This document shows, piece after piece, positions 33,696 to 43,616 of a stretch of 64,000 nucleotides of DNA (its first letter is position 1; each line of letters starts with the position of its first letter). The translations under genes were made by a program, and so were the position numbers. This DNA is from Mammaliicoccus sciuri (lineage in GTDB: Bacteria > Bacillota > Bacilli > Staphylococcales > Staphylococcaceae), in the NCBI RefSeq assembly GCF_002901825.1, contig NZ_PPQD01000034.1, forward strand, positions 66,545 through 130,544, written 5' to 3'. The notes under the pieces are model-generated. The model was not told where the DNA came from, searched no databases, and saw nothing but the letters and a program-made list of their open reading frames with translations.

Positions 33696-34651
33696 TTTTG
33701 AACTTGTTCTGCTTTCTTGAATTTAGATCCTTGCATTGTGCCACGTTCTTTAAGTTCATTGTCTATAGCATTAAGGACTTCCCATTTATTTACACTCCAC
33801 ATAGGTCCAACCATTAAATCGATAGGGCCATCACCTGTAATACGATGAATGATCATTTCTTCTGGTAAAATTTCTAATTGGTCACAAACGAGTTGCGTAT
33901 AATTATCTTGAGTCATGAATTCAAGCATACCTTTTTCGTATTGTTTAACCATTGGTGTACCTTTAAGTAGGTGTAACAAATGAATTTTAATCCCTTGAAC
34001 GTCCATTTGTGCGACTTCTTTTGCTGTTTCCATCATCATATTGTAATCTTCACCAGGTAAACCATTAATGATATGTGTACATATATTGATATTGTGTTTT
34101 CTTAATTTAGCAATACCTTCGTAATAGCATTTCATATCATGTGCACGGTTAATTAAATCTGAAGTTTCTTGGTGAACGGTTTGTAATCCAAGTTCTACCC
34201 ATAAATATGTTCTTTCATTTAATTCTGCTAAGTATTCTACAACATCATCTGGTAGGCAGTCTGGTCTTGTTGCAATTGATAGTCCAACTACATTTTCTTC
34301 TGATAAAGCAGCTTCGTATTTTTCTCTTAATACTTCAACTGGCGCATGCGTATTTGTAAAAGCTTGAAAATAAGCGATATATTTTCCTTCGGACCATTTT
34401 TCATGCATTTTGTCTTTAATTTCTTTAAATTGTACATGGATTGGTTCTGCACGGTTACCTGCAAAGTCTCCACTCCCGGCTGCTGAACAAAATGTACAAC
34501 CCCCATGTGCTACTGTGCCGTCACGGTTTGGACAATCAAATCCACCATCTAATGCTATTTTAAAAATCTTCTCACCAAATTTATTTCTTAAATGATAATT
34601 CCATGTATGATATCTTTTGTTATCAAATGCATAACGGAATTGTTCTGTCAT
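33692..34651 (-). CDS. mnmL: Radical SAM protein, TIGR01212/YtqA (MnmL) family
   Basis: A 319-aa radical SAM enzyme. The cluster-binding cysteines lie in FDCPNRDGTV..GGCTFC near the N terminus (an unusual long first spacing, typical of this family). GLSIATRPDCL and INGLPGEDY are further family motifs. Relatives (YtqA, recently named MnmL) are proposed to convert cmnm5s2U to nm5s2U, the substrate of MnmM, which is encoded next. The role is inferred from that work as I recall it. Confidence 0.8.
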   Translation of the reverse strand: MTEQFRYAFDNKRYHTWNYHLRNKFGEKIFKIALDGGFDCPNRDGTVAHGGCTFCSAAGSGDFAGNRAEPIHVQFKEIKDKMHEKWSEGKYIAYFQAFTNTHAPVEVLREKYEAALSEENVVGLSIATRPDCLPDDVVEYLAELNERTYLWVELGLQTVHQETSDLINRAHDMKCYYEGIAKLRKHNINICTHIINGLPGEDYNMMMETAKEVAQMDVQGIKIHLLHLLKGTPMVKQYEKGMLEFMTQDNYTQLVCDQLEILPEEMIIHRITGDGPIDLMVGPMWSVNKWEVLNAIDNELKERGTMQGSKFKKAEQVQK

Positions 34652-34770
34652 TATATTTCACATCCTGTTCTACAAACTTATCTAAAGCATTTTAACATAT
34701 AATATTGAACTTTTGCAGAAAAAGGTTTAGACTATTAAAATTGACAAAATTTGAGAGGAGGTTGAAATCC

Positions 34771-35946
34771 TTGAGAATGCCGAAAATTGTTAAAATGCTC
34801 ATCATAGGAATGGCGATCAATATTACAGGATCAAGTTTCTTATGGCCACTTAATACAATATATATGAATGAAGAATTAGGTAAGAGTTTAAGTACAGCTG
34901 GTATCGTTTTAATGATTAATGCATTCGGGAGTGTAATCGGGAATTTATTAGGCGGAAGTTTATTCGACAAAATTGGTGGGTTTCGTTCTATTATTTTTGC
35001 CTCTATTTTAAATATTTTAAGTTTAATCGGGTTAAACTTTTTAAATGATTGGCCATGGTATCCGTTTTGGCTTGTGATACTTGGTTTCGGTGGAGGCGTG
35101 ATTGTGCCAGCTATTTATGCAATGGCTGCTGCAAGTTGGCCAAACGGAGGACGCACAACATTTAATGCAATTTATCTTGCTCAAAACTTAGGTGTTTCTA
35201 TTGGGGCTGCAGCAGGTGGGTTTGTAGCGGACTTTAGCTTTAATTATATTTTTATGGCGAACTTACTACTATATGTCGTATTTATCATAATTGCTTTAAA
35301 ATATTACAACATAGATTTAGATATTCATTTGAAAAATGATGAAGGCATCACGAGTGCTATGCAAGTTAAAGATAAAAGTAAATTTACTGCACTTATACTT
35401 CTATGTGTTATGTTTAGTTTATGTTGGATTGGTTATGTTCAGTGGCAAACGACAATTGCGACTTATACACAATCAGTTGGTATATCCTTGAAACAATATA
35501 GTTTCCTTTGGACAATAAATGGTATATTGATTTTAGCAGGACAACCTTTAATTGCACCGTTTATCAATAGATTCAAAGAGAAATTGAAATTACAAATGTT
35601 TATAGGGCTAACGATTTTTATTTTAAGTTATGTGATTACAAGCTTTGCTGAACAATTTACAATGTTTGTTGTAGGGATGGTTATTTTAACATTTGGAGAA
35701 ATGTTTGTATGGCCAGCAGTACCTGCAATTGCAAATAAATTAGCACCTAAAGGCAGAATGGGTGCATATCAAGGTATTGTAAACGCATCTTCAACAATAG
35801 GAAAAGCATTTGGGCCAGTTGTAGGTGGCGTAATAGTTGATATGTTTGATATGAAAATGATGTTTTACAGTATGATATTACTTATTTTAATAGGTTATTA
35901 CTTCTTATACATTTATGATAGAGGTATTTCAAAGCAAGATACATGA
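34771..35946 (+). CDS. MFS transporter
   Basis: A 391-aa major facilitator protein with 12 predicted helices. GGSLFDKIGGFRS is the loop 2-3 MFS signature, and NGGRTTFNAIYLAQNLGVSIGAAAGGF fits drug/proton antiporter-type carriers. TTG 34771 is the likely start, since AGGAGG is 9 nt upstream; the next ATG (34777) is too far. The frame back to 34705 is not supported. The substrate is unknown. It stands alone before the leuS T-box. Confidence 0.85.
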   Translation: MRMPKIVKMLIIGMAINITGSSFLWPLNTIYMNEELGKSLSTAGIVLMINAFGSVIGNLLGGSLFDKIGGFRSIIFASILNILSLIGLNFLNDWPWYPFWLVILGFGGGVIVPAIYAMAAASWPNGGRTTFNAIYLAQNLGVSIGAAAGGFVADFSFNYIFMANLLLYVVFIIIALKYYNIDLDIHLKNDEGITSAMQVKDKSKFTALILLCVMFSLCWIGYVQWQTTIATYTQSVGISLKQYSFLWTINGILILAGQPLIAPFINRFKEKLKLQMFIGLTIFILSYVITSFAEQFTMFVVGMVILTFGEMFVWPAVPAIANKLAPKGRMGAYQGIVNASSTIGKAFGPVVGGVIVDMFDMKMMFYSMILLILIGYYFLYIYDRGISKQDT

Positions 35947-35962
35947 TATTAACAAATAAGAC

Positions 35963-35991
35963 TTGCAAAATATATTGAAATTGCATAATAT
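35963..35991 (+). promoter_or_regulatory. Predicted promoter of leuS leader
   Basis: TTGCAA (35963-35968), 17-nt spacer, TAATAT (35986-35991). Confidence 0.55.
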
Positions 35992-36004
35992 TAGGATGTA
36001 TATA

Positions 36005-36174
36005 AGAAAAGTAGCTTTAATGCGAATCTTAAGAGAGTCAGTGGTGCTGAGAACTGATGATATCCATTAAGTGAACTTATGAACGATTCATTATTTATTA
36101 AAAGCAATCTTAAACCATATAAATGAAGCGCACTTAATTGTGAATTCTGGGTGGTACCGCGGCATATTTATTCA
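36005..36174 (+). ncRNA. T-box leader of leuS
   Basis: The T-box sequence GGGTGGTACCGCGG lies at 36149-36162. Upstream are stem-I features (AGAGAGTCAGTGGTGCTGAGAACTGA), and a CTT in GTGAACTTATGAACG could be the leucine specifier. Uncharged tRNA-Leu is expected to stabilise the antiterminator and let leuS be transcribed. Confidence 0.92.
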
Positions 36175-36216
36175 AGTCGTCCCAACTGTTATGATGGTTG
36201 GGATGGCTTTTTTTAT
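36175..36216 (+). terminator. T-box terminator before leuS
   Basis: GTCGTCCCAAC pairs with GTTGGGATGGC, followed by seven or more T. Confidence 0.92.
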
Positions 36217-36236
36217 TTTATAGGAGGAACGGACAA

Positions 36237-38621
36237 ATGAATTATAATCATCAACAAATCGAAAAGAAATGGCAAGATTTTTGGGCAGCTAACAAAACAT
36301 TTAAAGCTAACGATAATCTTGGACAAAAGAAATTTTACGCTTTAGATATGTTTCCATATCCATCTGGCGCTGGTTTACATGTAGGACATCCTGAAGGTTA
36401 TACTGCTACAGATATCGTCTCAAGATATAAAAGAATGCAAGGGTATAATGTACTTCACCCAATGGGATGGGATGCATTTGGTTTACCAGCTGAGCAGTAT
36501 GCTATTGATACAGGGAATGATCCTAAAGAATTTACAGCTAAAAATATAGCGACTTTTAAAAGACAAATTCAAGAGCTAGGTTTCTCATATGACTGGGATA
36601 GAGAAGTGAATACAACTGACCCAGATTACTATAAATGGACACAATGGATTTTCATTCAATTATATAATAAAGGATTAGCATATGTTGATGAAGTAGCTGT
36701 AAACTGGTGCCCAGCGCTAGGTACAGTGTTATCTAATGAAGAAATTGTTGATGGTGTTTCAGAACGTGGAGGACATCCAGTTGTTCGCAAACCTATGAGA
36801 CAATGGGTATTAAAAATCACTGAATATGCGGATCGTCTATTAGAAGATTTAGATGAATTAGATTGGCCAGAATCTATTAAAGATATGCAAAGAAACTGGA
36901 TTGGTAGATCTGAAGGTGCTGAATTAAAATTTAATATTGATAATACAGATTTATCATTTGAAGTATTCACAACTCGTCCAGATACGATTTACGGTGCAAC
37001 TTTTGCTGTACTATCACCAGAACATCCTTTAGTAGATTTAATTACGACTGAAGATGAAAAAGAAGCGGTTGAAGCATATAAATTAGCAGCTTCTCGTAAA
37101 TCTGACTTAGAAAGAACAGATTTAGCAAAAGATAAAAGTGGTGTATTCACTGGAGCATTTACGACAAACCCATTCACTGGCAAAAAAATGCCGATTTGGG
37201 TTGCAGATTATGTGTTAATTAGTTATGGAACAGGTGCTGTTATGGCAGTTCCAGCACATGATGAAAGAGATGCTGAGTTTGCAGAGAAATTCAATTTAGA
37301 TATCATCACTGTATATGATGATGATGGTAAAATGATTGATTCAGATGCATTAAATGGATTAACAAAAGAAGAAGCAGTACCTAAAGCGATTGAATTACTT
37401 GAAGAAAAAGGTATCGGTCATAAAAAAGTAAGCTATAAATTAAGAGATTGGTTATTTAGTAGACAACGTTATTGGGGTGAACCAATTCCAGTTATACATT
37501 GGGAAGACGGTACAATGACAACAGTTCCTGAAGAAGAACTTCCACTAATTCTACCTGAAACAGATCAAGTTAAACCATCAGGTACAGGAGAATCACCATT
37601 AGCTAATATTGATGAATTTATTAATGTTGTAGATCCTAAGACAGGTATGAAAGGGCGTCGTGAAACGAATACGATGCCACAATGGGCAGGTAGCTGTTGG
37701 TATTATTTAAGATATATTGACCCACATAACGATGAACAATTAGCTGATCCTGAAAAACTTAAACACTGGTTACCAGTTGATTTATATATCGGTGGTGTAG
37801 AACATGCAGTGCTTCATCTATTATATTCAAGATTCTGGCATAAAGTGTTATACGATATCGGTGTAGTTCCAACTAAAGAGCCTTTCCAAAAATTATTTAA
37901 CCAAGGTATGATTCTTGGTGAAGGTAATGAAAAAATGAGTAAATCAAAAGGTAATGTCGTTAACCCTGATGATATTGTACGTTCTCATGGTGCTGACACA
38001 TTACGTCTATATGAAATGTTCATGGGACCTTTAGATGCTGCAATTGCATGGAGTGAAAATGGACTAGACGGTTCACGTCGTTTCTTAGATAGAGTATGGC
38101 GTTTATTTGTTACAGAAGAAGGGAACATTACGGATAAGGTCGTTGAAAGCGAAACACCAGACCTAGATAAAGTCTATAACCAAACAGTTAAAAAAGTAAC
38201 TGAAGACTTCGATACACTAAACTTCAATACTGCAATCAGTCAAATGATGGTATTCATCAATGATTGTTATAAACAAGATCAAATCAGCAAAGCATATGCT
38301 GAAGGTTTTGTAAAAATGTTATCACCAATTGCGCCACACATTTCTGAAGAATTATGGCAAAAACTTGGTCATAACGATTCTTTATCTTATGAAGAATGGC
38401 CAACATTTGATGAGTCACTACTAGTAGATAACGAAATAGAAATTGTTATCCAAGTTAACGGTAAACTAAAAGACAAAATCAAAATTTCTAAAGATTTAAC
38501 TAAAAATGAAATGGAAGCAGTAGCAATGGATAATGAAAAAATCAAAGAAGCGATTGAAGGTAAAACAATCCGTAAAGTGATTGCAGTTCCACAAAAGTTA
38601 GTTAATATCGTAGCAAATTAA
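36237..38621 (+). CDS. leuS: Leucyl-tRNA synthetase
   Basis: A 794-aa class I synthetase that charges tRNA-Leu. HVGHPEG is the HIGH signature and KMSKSKGN the second. The connective editing domain has [10 protein letters not shown] and [15 protein letters not shown], so hydrolysis of misacylated tRNA should be intact. The C-terminal tRNA-binding domain ends [11 protein letters not shown]...[14 protein letters not shown] 36237 follows AGGAGG; the frame back to 36198 runs through the terminator. Controlled by the T-box. Rhodanese follows after 21 nt. Confidence 0.98.
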   Translation: MNYNHQQIEKKWQDFWAANKTFKANDNLGQKKFYALDMFPYPSGAGLHVGHPEGYTATDIVSRYKRMQGYNVLHPMGWDAFGLPAEQYAIDTGNDPKEFTAKNIATFKRQIQELGFSYDWDREVNTTDPDYYKWTQWIFIQLYNKGLAYVDEVAVNWCPALGTVLSNEEIVDGVSERGGHPVVRKPMRQWVLKITEYADRLLEDLDELDWPESIKDMQRNWIGRSEGAELKFNIDNTDLSFEVFTTRPDTIYGATFAVLSPEHPLVDLITTEDEKEAVEAYKLAASRKSDLERTDLAKDKSGVFTGAFTTNPFTGKKMPIWVADYVLISYGTGAVMAVPAHDERDAEFAEKFNLDIITVYDDDGKMIDSDALNGLTKEEAVPKAIELLEEKGIGHKKVSYKLRDWLFSRQRYWGEPIPVIHWEDGTMTTVPEEELPLILPETDQVKPSGTGESPLANIDEFINVVDPKTGMKGRRETNTMPQWAGSCWYYLRYIDPHNDEQLADPEKLKHWLPVDLYIGGVEHAVLHLLYSRFWHKVLYDIGVVPTKEPFQKLFNQGMILGEGNEKMSKSKGNVVNPDDIVRSHGADTLRLYEMFMGPLDAAIAWSENGLDGSRRFLDRVWRLFVTEEGNITDKVVESETPDLDKVYNQTVKKVTEDFDTLNFNTAISQMMVFINDCYKQDQISKAYAEGFVKMLSPIAPHISEELWQKLGHNDSLSYEEWPTFDESLLVDNEIEIVIQVNGKLKDKIKISKDLTKNEMEAVAMDNEKIKEAIEGKTIRKVIAVPQKLVNIVAN

Positions 38622-38642
38622 TCAATTAGGAGTGTTCTAGTT

Positions 38643-38954
38643 ATGAAAGAAATTACAGTAACAGAATTAGCAAACAAAATTACATCTAATAATCCAATTA
38701 ATATAGTTGATGTGAGAGAAGATCATGAAGTAGCATTAGGTGTAATCCCTGGCGCTAAGCATATTCCAATGGGAGAAATTCCAAATGAATTAAATCATTT
38801 CTCTAAAGACCAAACATATTATATTGTTTGTGCAGGTGGCGTTAGAAGTGCTCGAGTAGTTGATTATTTAAATGACCACGACATTGATGCAGTAAACGTA
38901 GAAGGCGGCATGAATGAGTGGGGCGACGATGGTTTAGAAAACAAAAGAGTTTAA
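38643..38954 (+). CDS. Single-domain rhodanese-like protein
   Basis: A 103-aa rhodanese-fold protein. The active-site loop is VCAGGVRSA with Cys63, so a persulfide-carrying sulfurtransferase is expected. The VDVREDHEVALGVIPGAKHIPMGEI pattern is classic. It lies 21 nt after leuS and may be co-transcribed; in staphylococci a rhodanese gene commonly follows leuS, as I recall. The physiological sulfur acceptor is unknown. Confidence 0.92.
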   Translation: MKEITVTELANKITSNNPINIVDVREDHEVALGVIPGAKHIPMGEIPNELNHFSKDQTYYIVCAGGVRSARVVDYLNDHDIDAVNVEGGMNEWGDDGLENKRV

Positions 38955-38967
38955 TGAAGAAATAGAT

Positions 38968-39003
38968 AAGGCTGAGACATTTAAAATGTCTCAGCCTTAA
39001 ATA
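38968..39003 (+). terminator. Terminator after the rhodanese gene
   Basis: AAGGCTGAGACATTT pairs with AAATGTCTCAGCCTT, a perfect palindrome. Confidence 0.9.
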
Positions 39004-39028
39004 ATGTGTGAATATAATATAGGTTAAA

Positions 39029-39108
39029 GTTAGTAACAATTCCAAGTAGTTTTGTAAATAAGGCCTCCGTTAGTAACAAATCCAAGCAGTTTTGTAAATA
39101 AGTACACC
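39029..39108. repeat. Two 40-bp type-B units
   Basis: Units at 39029 and 39069 read GTTAGTAACAA..TCCAAG.AGTTTTGTAAATAAG, in exact 40-bp register. They match the minus-oriented B block of the longer arrays. Located after the rhodanese terminator, before a convergent gene. Confidence 0.8.
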
Positions 39109-39146
39109 ACATAACAAACACCAAACTATATACATTCTATAGAATT

Positions 39147-40406
39147 TTAATCATTAAATTGTGCGGCATTATAGCCTGCTACATACCCAGTGACAAGAGC
39201 GCTCGTAATATTATAGCCACCTGTATACCCATGGATATCTAGTACTTCACCTGAGAAGTAAAGCCCAGCACATATTTTGGATGCCATTGTATTGGGTTCG
39301 ATTTCTTTAATATTAACACCGCCACCTGTTACAAAAGCTTTATCAAGTGGGAGTGTACCATTTACTGTGAATGTAAATGATTTAAGGTTTTCCACGAATG
39401 TTCGGATGGCTTGTTGAGATAGGTGATGGTATGTCACATCTAAATCAATACTTGACTGTTGTAAGATAAAATGTAAATATCTTTCTTGGACTAGTCCTTT
39501 TAGTGCATTTTTAATCGCTTTATTAGGTTCGTCTTTTAGTTTTTTTACAATTTGTTGTTCTAAGTCATGTGTTTTGATTTCTGGAAAGGCATCTATAGAC
39601 ATTTGTATGTCTGTTTTCTTTTGAGATTTTTGTTCTTTATACACAAATTGACTACATCTTAATGCTGCAGGTCCTGAAATACCAAAATGTGTAAATAACA
39701 TGTCCATTTGATGTGTGATTCTAGGTTTACCATTTTTTTTGAGTACGGATAGTCCAACATTTTGTAAACTTAATCCTTGTAGTGTTTTGTTTTTAATGAA
39801 TGGTTCACTTGATTTGATCGGTACTTCTGTTGGAAATAGTTCTGTTATAGAATGTCCTAAATTCTCAGCGAATTTATACCCATCTCCTGTCGATCCAGTA
39901 TGTGGCACACTGCAACCACCTGATGCGATGATAACAGCCTTTGAAGGAATAAATGTACCATCTTGTAGAGTGACGCCTGTTATTTGTTGATTTTCACTTT
40001 CAATAGATGATACTGTAGTTTCTTGGCGTATTTCTACACCATTTTGTTTAATGGAATCAACTAGTGCATCAACAACATCTTGAGCGCGATTAGAAACAGG
40101 GAACATTCGACCGTGATCTTCTTCTTTTAATTGTACAGATCTAGATTCAAAAAATTGTATAATTGATTCATTGTCGAATGTTGAAAATGGACTATATAAG
40201 AATTTTCCATTACCAGGAATGTTTTTTATAATTTCTTCATAAGGTAAGCGGTTCGTAACATTACATCTACCGCCACCAGATATGCGGAGCTTTCGTCCTA
40301 AGCCTTTTTTCTTTTCGAGTAGCAAGACGTTTTTACCATTTGAACTTGCACTATATGCGGCCATTAAACCACTAGGTCCAGCGCCGATAATTATTGTATG
40401 ATACAT
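39147..40406 (-). CDS. HI0933-family NAD(P)/FAD oxidoreductase
   Basis: A 419-aa flavoprotein of the HI0933/YtfP (BaiN-like) family. The N-terminal FAD fold is [30 protein letters not shown] and the C-terminal [14 protein letters not shown]...[19 protein letters not shown] are family hallmarks. Its reaction is unknown; one clostridial member reduces bile acids, but that cannot be carried over. Divergent from the murJ-like gene. Confidence 0.9.
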   Translation of the reverse strand: MYHTIIIGAGPSGLMAAYSASSNGKNVLLLEKKKGLGRKLRISGGGRCNVTNRLPYEEIIKNIPGNGKFLYSPFSTFDNESIIQFFESRSVQLKEEDHGRMFPVSNRAQDVVDALVDSIKQNGVEIRQETTVSSIESENQQITGVTLQDGTFIPSKAVIIASGGCSVPHTGSTGDGYKFAENLGHSITELFPTEVPIKSSEPFIKNKTLQGLSLQNVGLSVLKKNGKPRITHQMDMLFTHFGISGPAALRCSQFVYKEQKSQKKTDIQMSIDAFPEIKTHDLEQQIVKKLKDEPNKAIKNALKGLVQERYLHFILQQSSIDLDVTYHHLSQQAIRTFVENLKSFTFTVNGTLPLDKAFVTGGGVNIKEIEPNTMASKICAGLYFSGEVLDIHGYTGGYNITSALVTGYVAGYNAAQFND

Positions 40407-40528
40407 AAGTTACCTCCATAAATCGATGTAATAATATTTTAACGAATAATGTGTCTTTAAAAAAGTAGTAGAATAGAAATAAACCTGTTATTATTAAATT
40501 TAAAAGTAAATTAGATAGGGATGAAATT

Positions 40529-42163
40529 ATGTCAGAAAGTAAAGCGCTAGTAAGGGGAACCTTCCTGCTTACTGCAAGTATTTTAATAACAAAAGTAATT
40601 GGTATTCTTTATTTAATACCTTTTTACGCTATTATAGGCGATGAAAAAAATCTTGCTCCATTTACATATGCTTATCAACCATACACAATCATGATAACAA
40701 TAGCAACTGCGGGCGTTCCTTTAGCAGCTGCGAAATATGTATCTAAATATAACGCATTAGGTGCTTATAAAGTAAGTAGAAAATTGTACCGGTCAAGCTT
40801 TTTAGTTATGACAGTATCAGGATTTATCGGATTTTTATTACTTTATTTCTTATCACCAACTATTGCTCAATTAACATTAGCGAATAAAGGTGGCATAGAA
40901 GGCGGTTGGAGTATAGAAGAAATTACAACTGTTATTAGAACAATTAGTTTTGTTGTATTATTTATTCCATTACTTGCAACATGGAGAGGTATCTTCCAAG
41001 GATTTAATTCAATGGGTCCAACAGCTGTATCTGAAGTAACTGAACAAGTAGCGCGTATCGCATTTATACTTGGCGGAAGTTATATTGTATTAAATGTAAT
41101 GGACGGTTCTGTGTTAATGGCCAACCAAGTTGCAACATTTGCTGCAGGTATCGGTGCAATTATTGCATTATTGACTTTACTTTATTTTTGGATGAAGAGA
41201 AGACATTTAATAAAAGCAGAAGTTGAACAAGATACAAGTGATATTGATGTTTCGTATATCAAAATATATAAAGAAATCATTAAATACAGTATACCATTTG
41301 TAATTGTAAGTTTATGTTTCCCGATTATAAACTTAATCGACCAATTTACACATAATACTGGATTAGCGATGGCAGGTGTAGGTAGTGAATTACAAGATAT
41401 TTATTTCACAATGCTGAGCATGACAACTAATAAAATTGTTATGATTCCAACATCTCTTGCAGCAGGATTTGCAGTGAGTTTAGTTCCATTTATTACGAAC
41501 ACATATAATTCAGGTAGAATTGATGCAATGCATCATCAAATTAGAAAATCATTAGGCGTATTGCTATATTTAACAGTTCCAGCATCACTTGGCATTATGG
41601 TATTAGCACAGCCTTTATATAATGTGTTCTATAGTTATAATCCAATGGGTACAGAAATATTATTCTGGTATGCACCAGTTAGTATTTTAATTGCATTATT
41701 ATCAGTAACAGCTTCAATGTTACAAGGTATTGATAAACAAGCTTTAACAGTTTGGATCGTTATTGCTTCATTAGTTATCAAAGCAGTTATAAACTTACCA
41801 CTAATTATGGTATTTCATACATTAGGTGCTGTCATTGGTACGGCAATCGCATTACTAGTAGCTGTTATATTAAATTGTGTCGTCCTATATAAATATGCAG
41901 ACTTTAAATTTAATATCACAATTTACCATACGTTAAGAATTACTTTCTATACTATAATCATGGTATTATTCGTTGAGTTAAGTTTCTTTATTGTGTCACT
42001 AATCATTGATCCAACATCAAAATTAGGTGCGCTGATTACGCTAATTGTCGGTGGATGTGTAGGTGTAATTGTATATGGTTATTTAACAATGCGTTCACGT
42101 CTAGCGGATGAATTTTTAGGTGATTTGACTGCTAAAATTAGACGCAAAATTAAGTGGGTGTAA
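40529..42163 (+). CDS. murJ: Lipid II flippase, MurJ/YtgP type
   Basis: A 544-aa membrane protein of the MVF/polysaccharide-transporter superfamily with about 14 helices. It resembles Bacillus YtgP and the essential S. aureus homologue, which flip lipid II for peptidoglycan synthesis. LTASILITKVIGILYLIPFYAIIG at the N terminus and ATAGVPLAAAKYVSKYN in loop 2 are typical. GGGATG precedes the start. The rRNA pseudouridine synthase begins directly after its stop. Confidence 0.87.
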   Translation: MSESKALVRGTFLLTASILITKVIGILYLIPFYAIIGDEKNLAPFTYAYQPYTIMITIATAGVPLAAAKYVSKYNALGAYKVSRKLYRSSFLVMTVSGFIGFLLLYFLSPTIAQLTLANKGGIEGGWSIEEITTVIRTISFVVLFIPLLATWRGIFQGFNSMGPTAVSEVTEQVARIAFILGGSYIVLNVMDGSVLMANQVATFAAGIGAIIALLTLLYFWMKRRHLIKAEVEQDTSDIDVSYIKIYKEIIKYSIPFVIVSLCFPIINLIDQFTHNTGLAMAGVGSELQDIYFTMLSMTTNKIVMIPTSLAAGFAVSLVPFITNTYNSGRIDAMHHQIRKSLGVLLYLTVPASLGIMVLAQPLYNVFYSYNPMGTEILFWYAPVSILIALLSVTASMLQGIDKQALTVWIVIASLVIKAVINLPLIMVFHTLGAVIGTAIALLVAVILNCVVLYKYADFKFNITIYHTLRITFYTIIMVLFVELSFFIVSLIIDPTSKLGALITLIVGGCVGVIVYGYLTMRSRLADEFLGDLTAKIRRKIKWV

Positions 42164-42166
42164 ATG

Positions 42167-42874
42167 ATGAGATTAGATAAATTTTTAGCAAATTCAGGTA
42201 TCGGAACAAGAAAAGAAGTTAAAAAGTTTCTAAAGAAAAATCTTGTTTCCGTTAATGATGAGATCGTTAAGAAACCTGAAATGCATATTAATCCAGAAGA
42301 TGATGTTATAACATTTGATGATATCCCGATAGAATATGAACCAGTTGTATATTTAATGATGAATAAGCCAGCTGGATTTGTTTCAGCGACAGAAGATGAT
42401 GAACATGAAACAGTCATTGATATTGTCCCAGAATATATGCACTTAGATTTATTTCCGGTTGGTCGTTTAGATAAAGATACAGAAGGTTTATTACTTCTAA
42501 CAAACGATGGTAAATTCTCGCATCAACTTATGAGTCCAAAACAAAAAGTCGCTAAAAAGTATTATGTTGAAGTGTCTGGTCACATTTCAGATGATGCAAT
42601 AGATATTTTTAAAGCAGGCATAGATTTAGGTGACTTTACATCTTCTCCAAGTGAATTAGAAATTGTAGAAAATGGAGAAGAGTCTATAGCTTATGTTACG
42701 ATTTATGAAGGTAAATTCCACCAAGTTAAGAGAATGTTTCATGCGATTGGTTGTGAAGTAACGTATTTAAAACGTGTTCAAATAGCTGATTTAGAACTTG
42801 ATGAACGTTTAGAACTTGGTGAGTATAGGCATTTGTTAGAAGAAGATTTTAAACTTTTAAATTTATCTGTTTAA
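42167..42874 (+). CDS. 16S rRNA pseudouridine synthase, RsuA/RluB family
   Basis: A 235-aa enzyme with an N-terminal S4 RNA-binding domain (MRLDKFLANSGIGTRKEVKKFLKK) and a synthase domain. The catalytic Asp lies in the family motif PVGRLDKDTEGLLLLTNDG, and FHQVKRMFHAIG follows. It probably modifies 16S rRNA (RsuA-type site), as judged by length. ATG 42167 is preferred to the adjacent ATG 42164 on ribosome-site spacing. Coupled to murJ. Confidence 0.92.
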   Translation: MRLDKFLANSGIGTRKEVKKFLKKNLVSVNDEIVKKPEMHINPEDDVITFDDIPIEYEPVVYLMMNKPAGFVSATEDDEHETVIDIVPEYMHLDLFPVGRLDKDTEGLLLLTNDGKFSHQLMSPKQKVAKKYYVEVSGHISDDAIDIFKAGIDLGDFTSSPSELEIVENGEESIAYVTIYEGKFHQVKRMFHAIGCEVTYLKRVQIADLELDERLELGEYRHLLEEDFKLLNLSV

Positions 42875-42937
42875 AATGTTTAGAAAGATTTTCTCGGGGT
42901 ATTATAATAACTATTAATTAAATAGAGGTGGATACAA

Positions 42938-43363
42938 ATGGCTAAAAAAGCAGGATTATTTAGAACGTTAGTAGTATTAGGTGGAACTGCAGCAGCAGTT
43001 GTCTTATCTAAAAAAGAAAATAGAGATAAATTAAAAAATGAATACGGGAAATATAAAGAAGATCCAGAGAATTACAAAGAAAATGCTAAGCAAAAAGCAA
43101 ACGAACTAAAAGGTAAAGCACAAGACGAGTACTCTAAATATAAAGAAGATCCAACTTCTTATAAAGAGTCAGCTAAAGAAAAAGCGAAAAATGAATTCCA
43201 AAAAGCAAAAGAAGATCCAAAAGGTTATGCATCAAATGCTAAATCTCGTCTAAAAAAAGAAGATGAAGATCCAACTGAACAAAGAGAAGCTAAATTTGAC
43301 GATGAAGGCGGAACTGCAAACAACAATTTAAGAGTTGTTACAGAAGAAGATTTGAAGAAATAA
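42938..43363 (+). CDS. YtxH-like protein with three KEDP repeats
   Basis: A 141-aa protein with an N-terminal hydrophobic segment (about 8-22), then three repeats of roughly 24 residues built on E(Y/F)xKxKEDPxxYxxxAKxxA, and an acidic C terminus. It is very rich in Lys, Glu and Asp and probably helical, like stress- or LEA-type proteins. AGAGGTGG precedes the ATG. No enzymatic role expected. It could be surface- or membrane-associated. Confidence 0.7.
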   Translation: MAKKAGLFRTLVVLGGTAAAVVLSKKENRDKLKNEYGKYKEDPENYKENAKQKANELKGKAQDEYSKYKEDPTSYKESAKEKAKNEFQKAKEDPKGYASNAKSRLKKEDEDPTEQREAKFDDEGGTANNNLRVVTEEDLKK

Positions 43364-43389
43364 TTTTCTCCTTATGTTCAATATTGACT

Positions 43390-43424
43390 AAAACTAGGGC
43401 AACTTATTTGTCCTAGTTTTTTTG
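43390..43424 (+). terminator. Terminator after the KEDP-repeat gene
   Basis: AAACTAGGGCAA pairs with TTGTCCTAGTTT, followed by seven T. Confidence 0.88.
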
Positions 43425-43616
43425 TTAACAACTTTCATCTTGTCGGGAAATAATAAGATTCAAAAAAATATTTTTATATAAGACTTTAGTCGTACGTAAA
43501 AGGAAATAACTTTATGTATAAAAAATTAAAAATTTATCGGTAATTCTATTTCATATTTACAAAAATATCATGTATTATATAGATAACTATTCAAGTTAAG
43601 AAAGAGATGATTTTCG

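Noticed and set aside
36198..36236. N-terminal extension of LeuS from ATG 36198
   Set aside because: It lies in the T-box terminator; ATG 36237 follows AGGAGG and matches the family.
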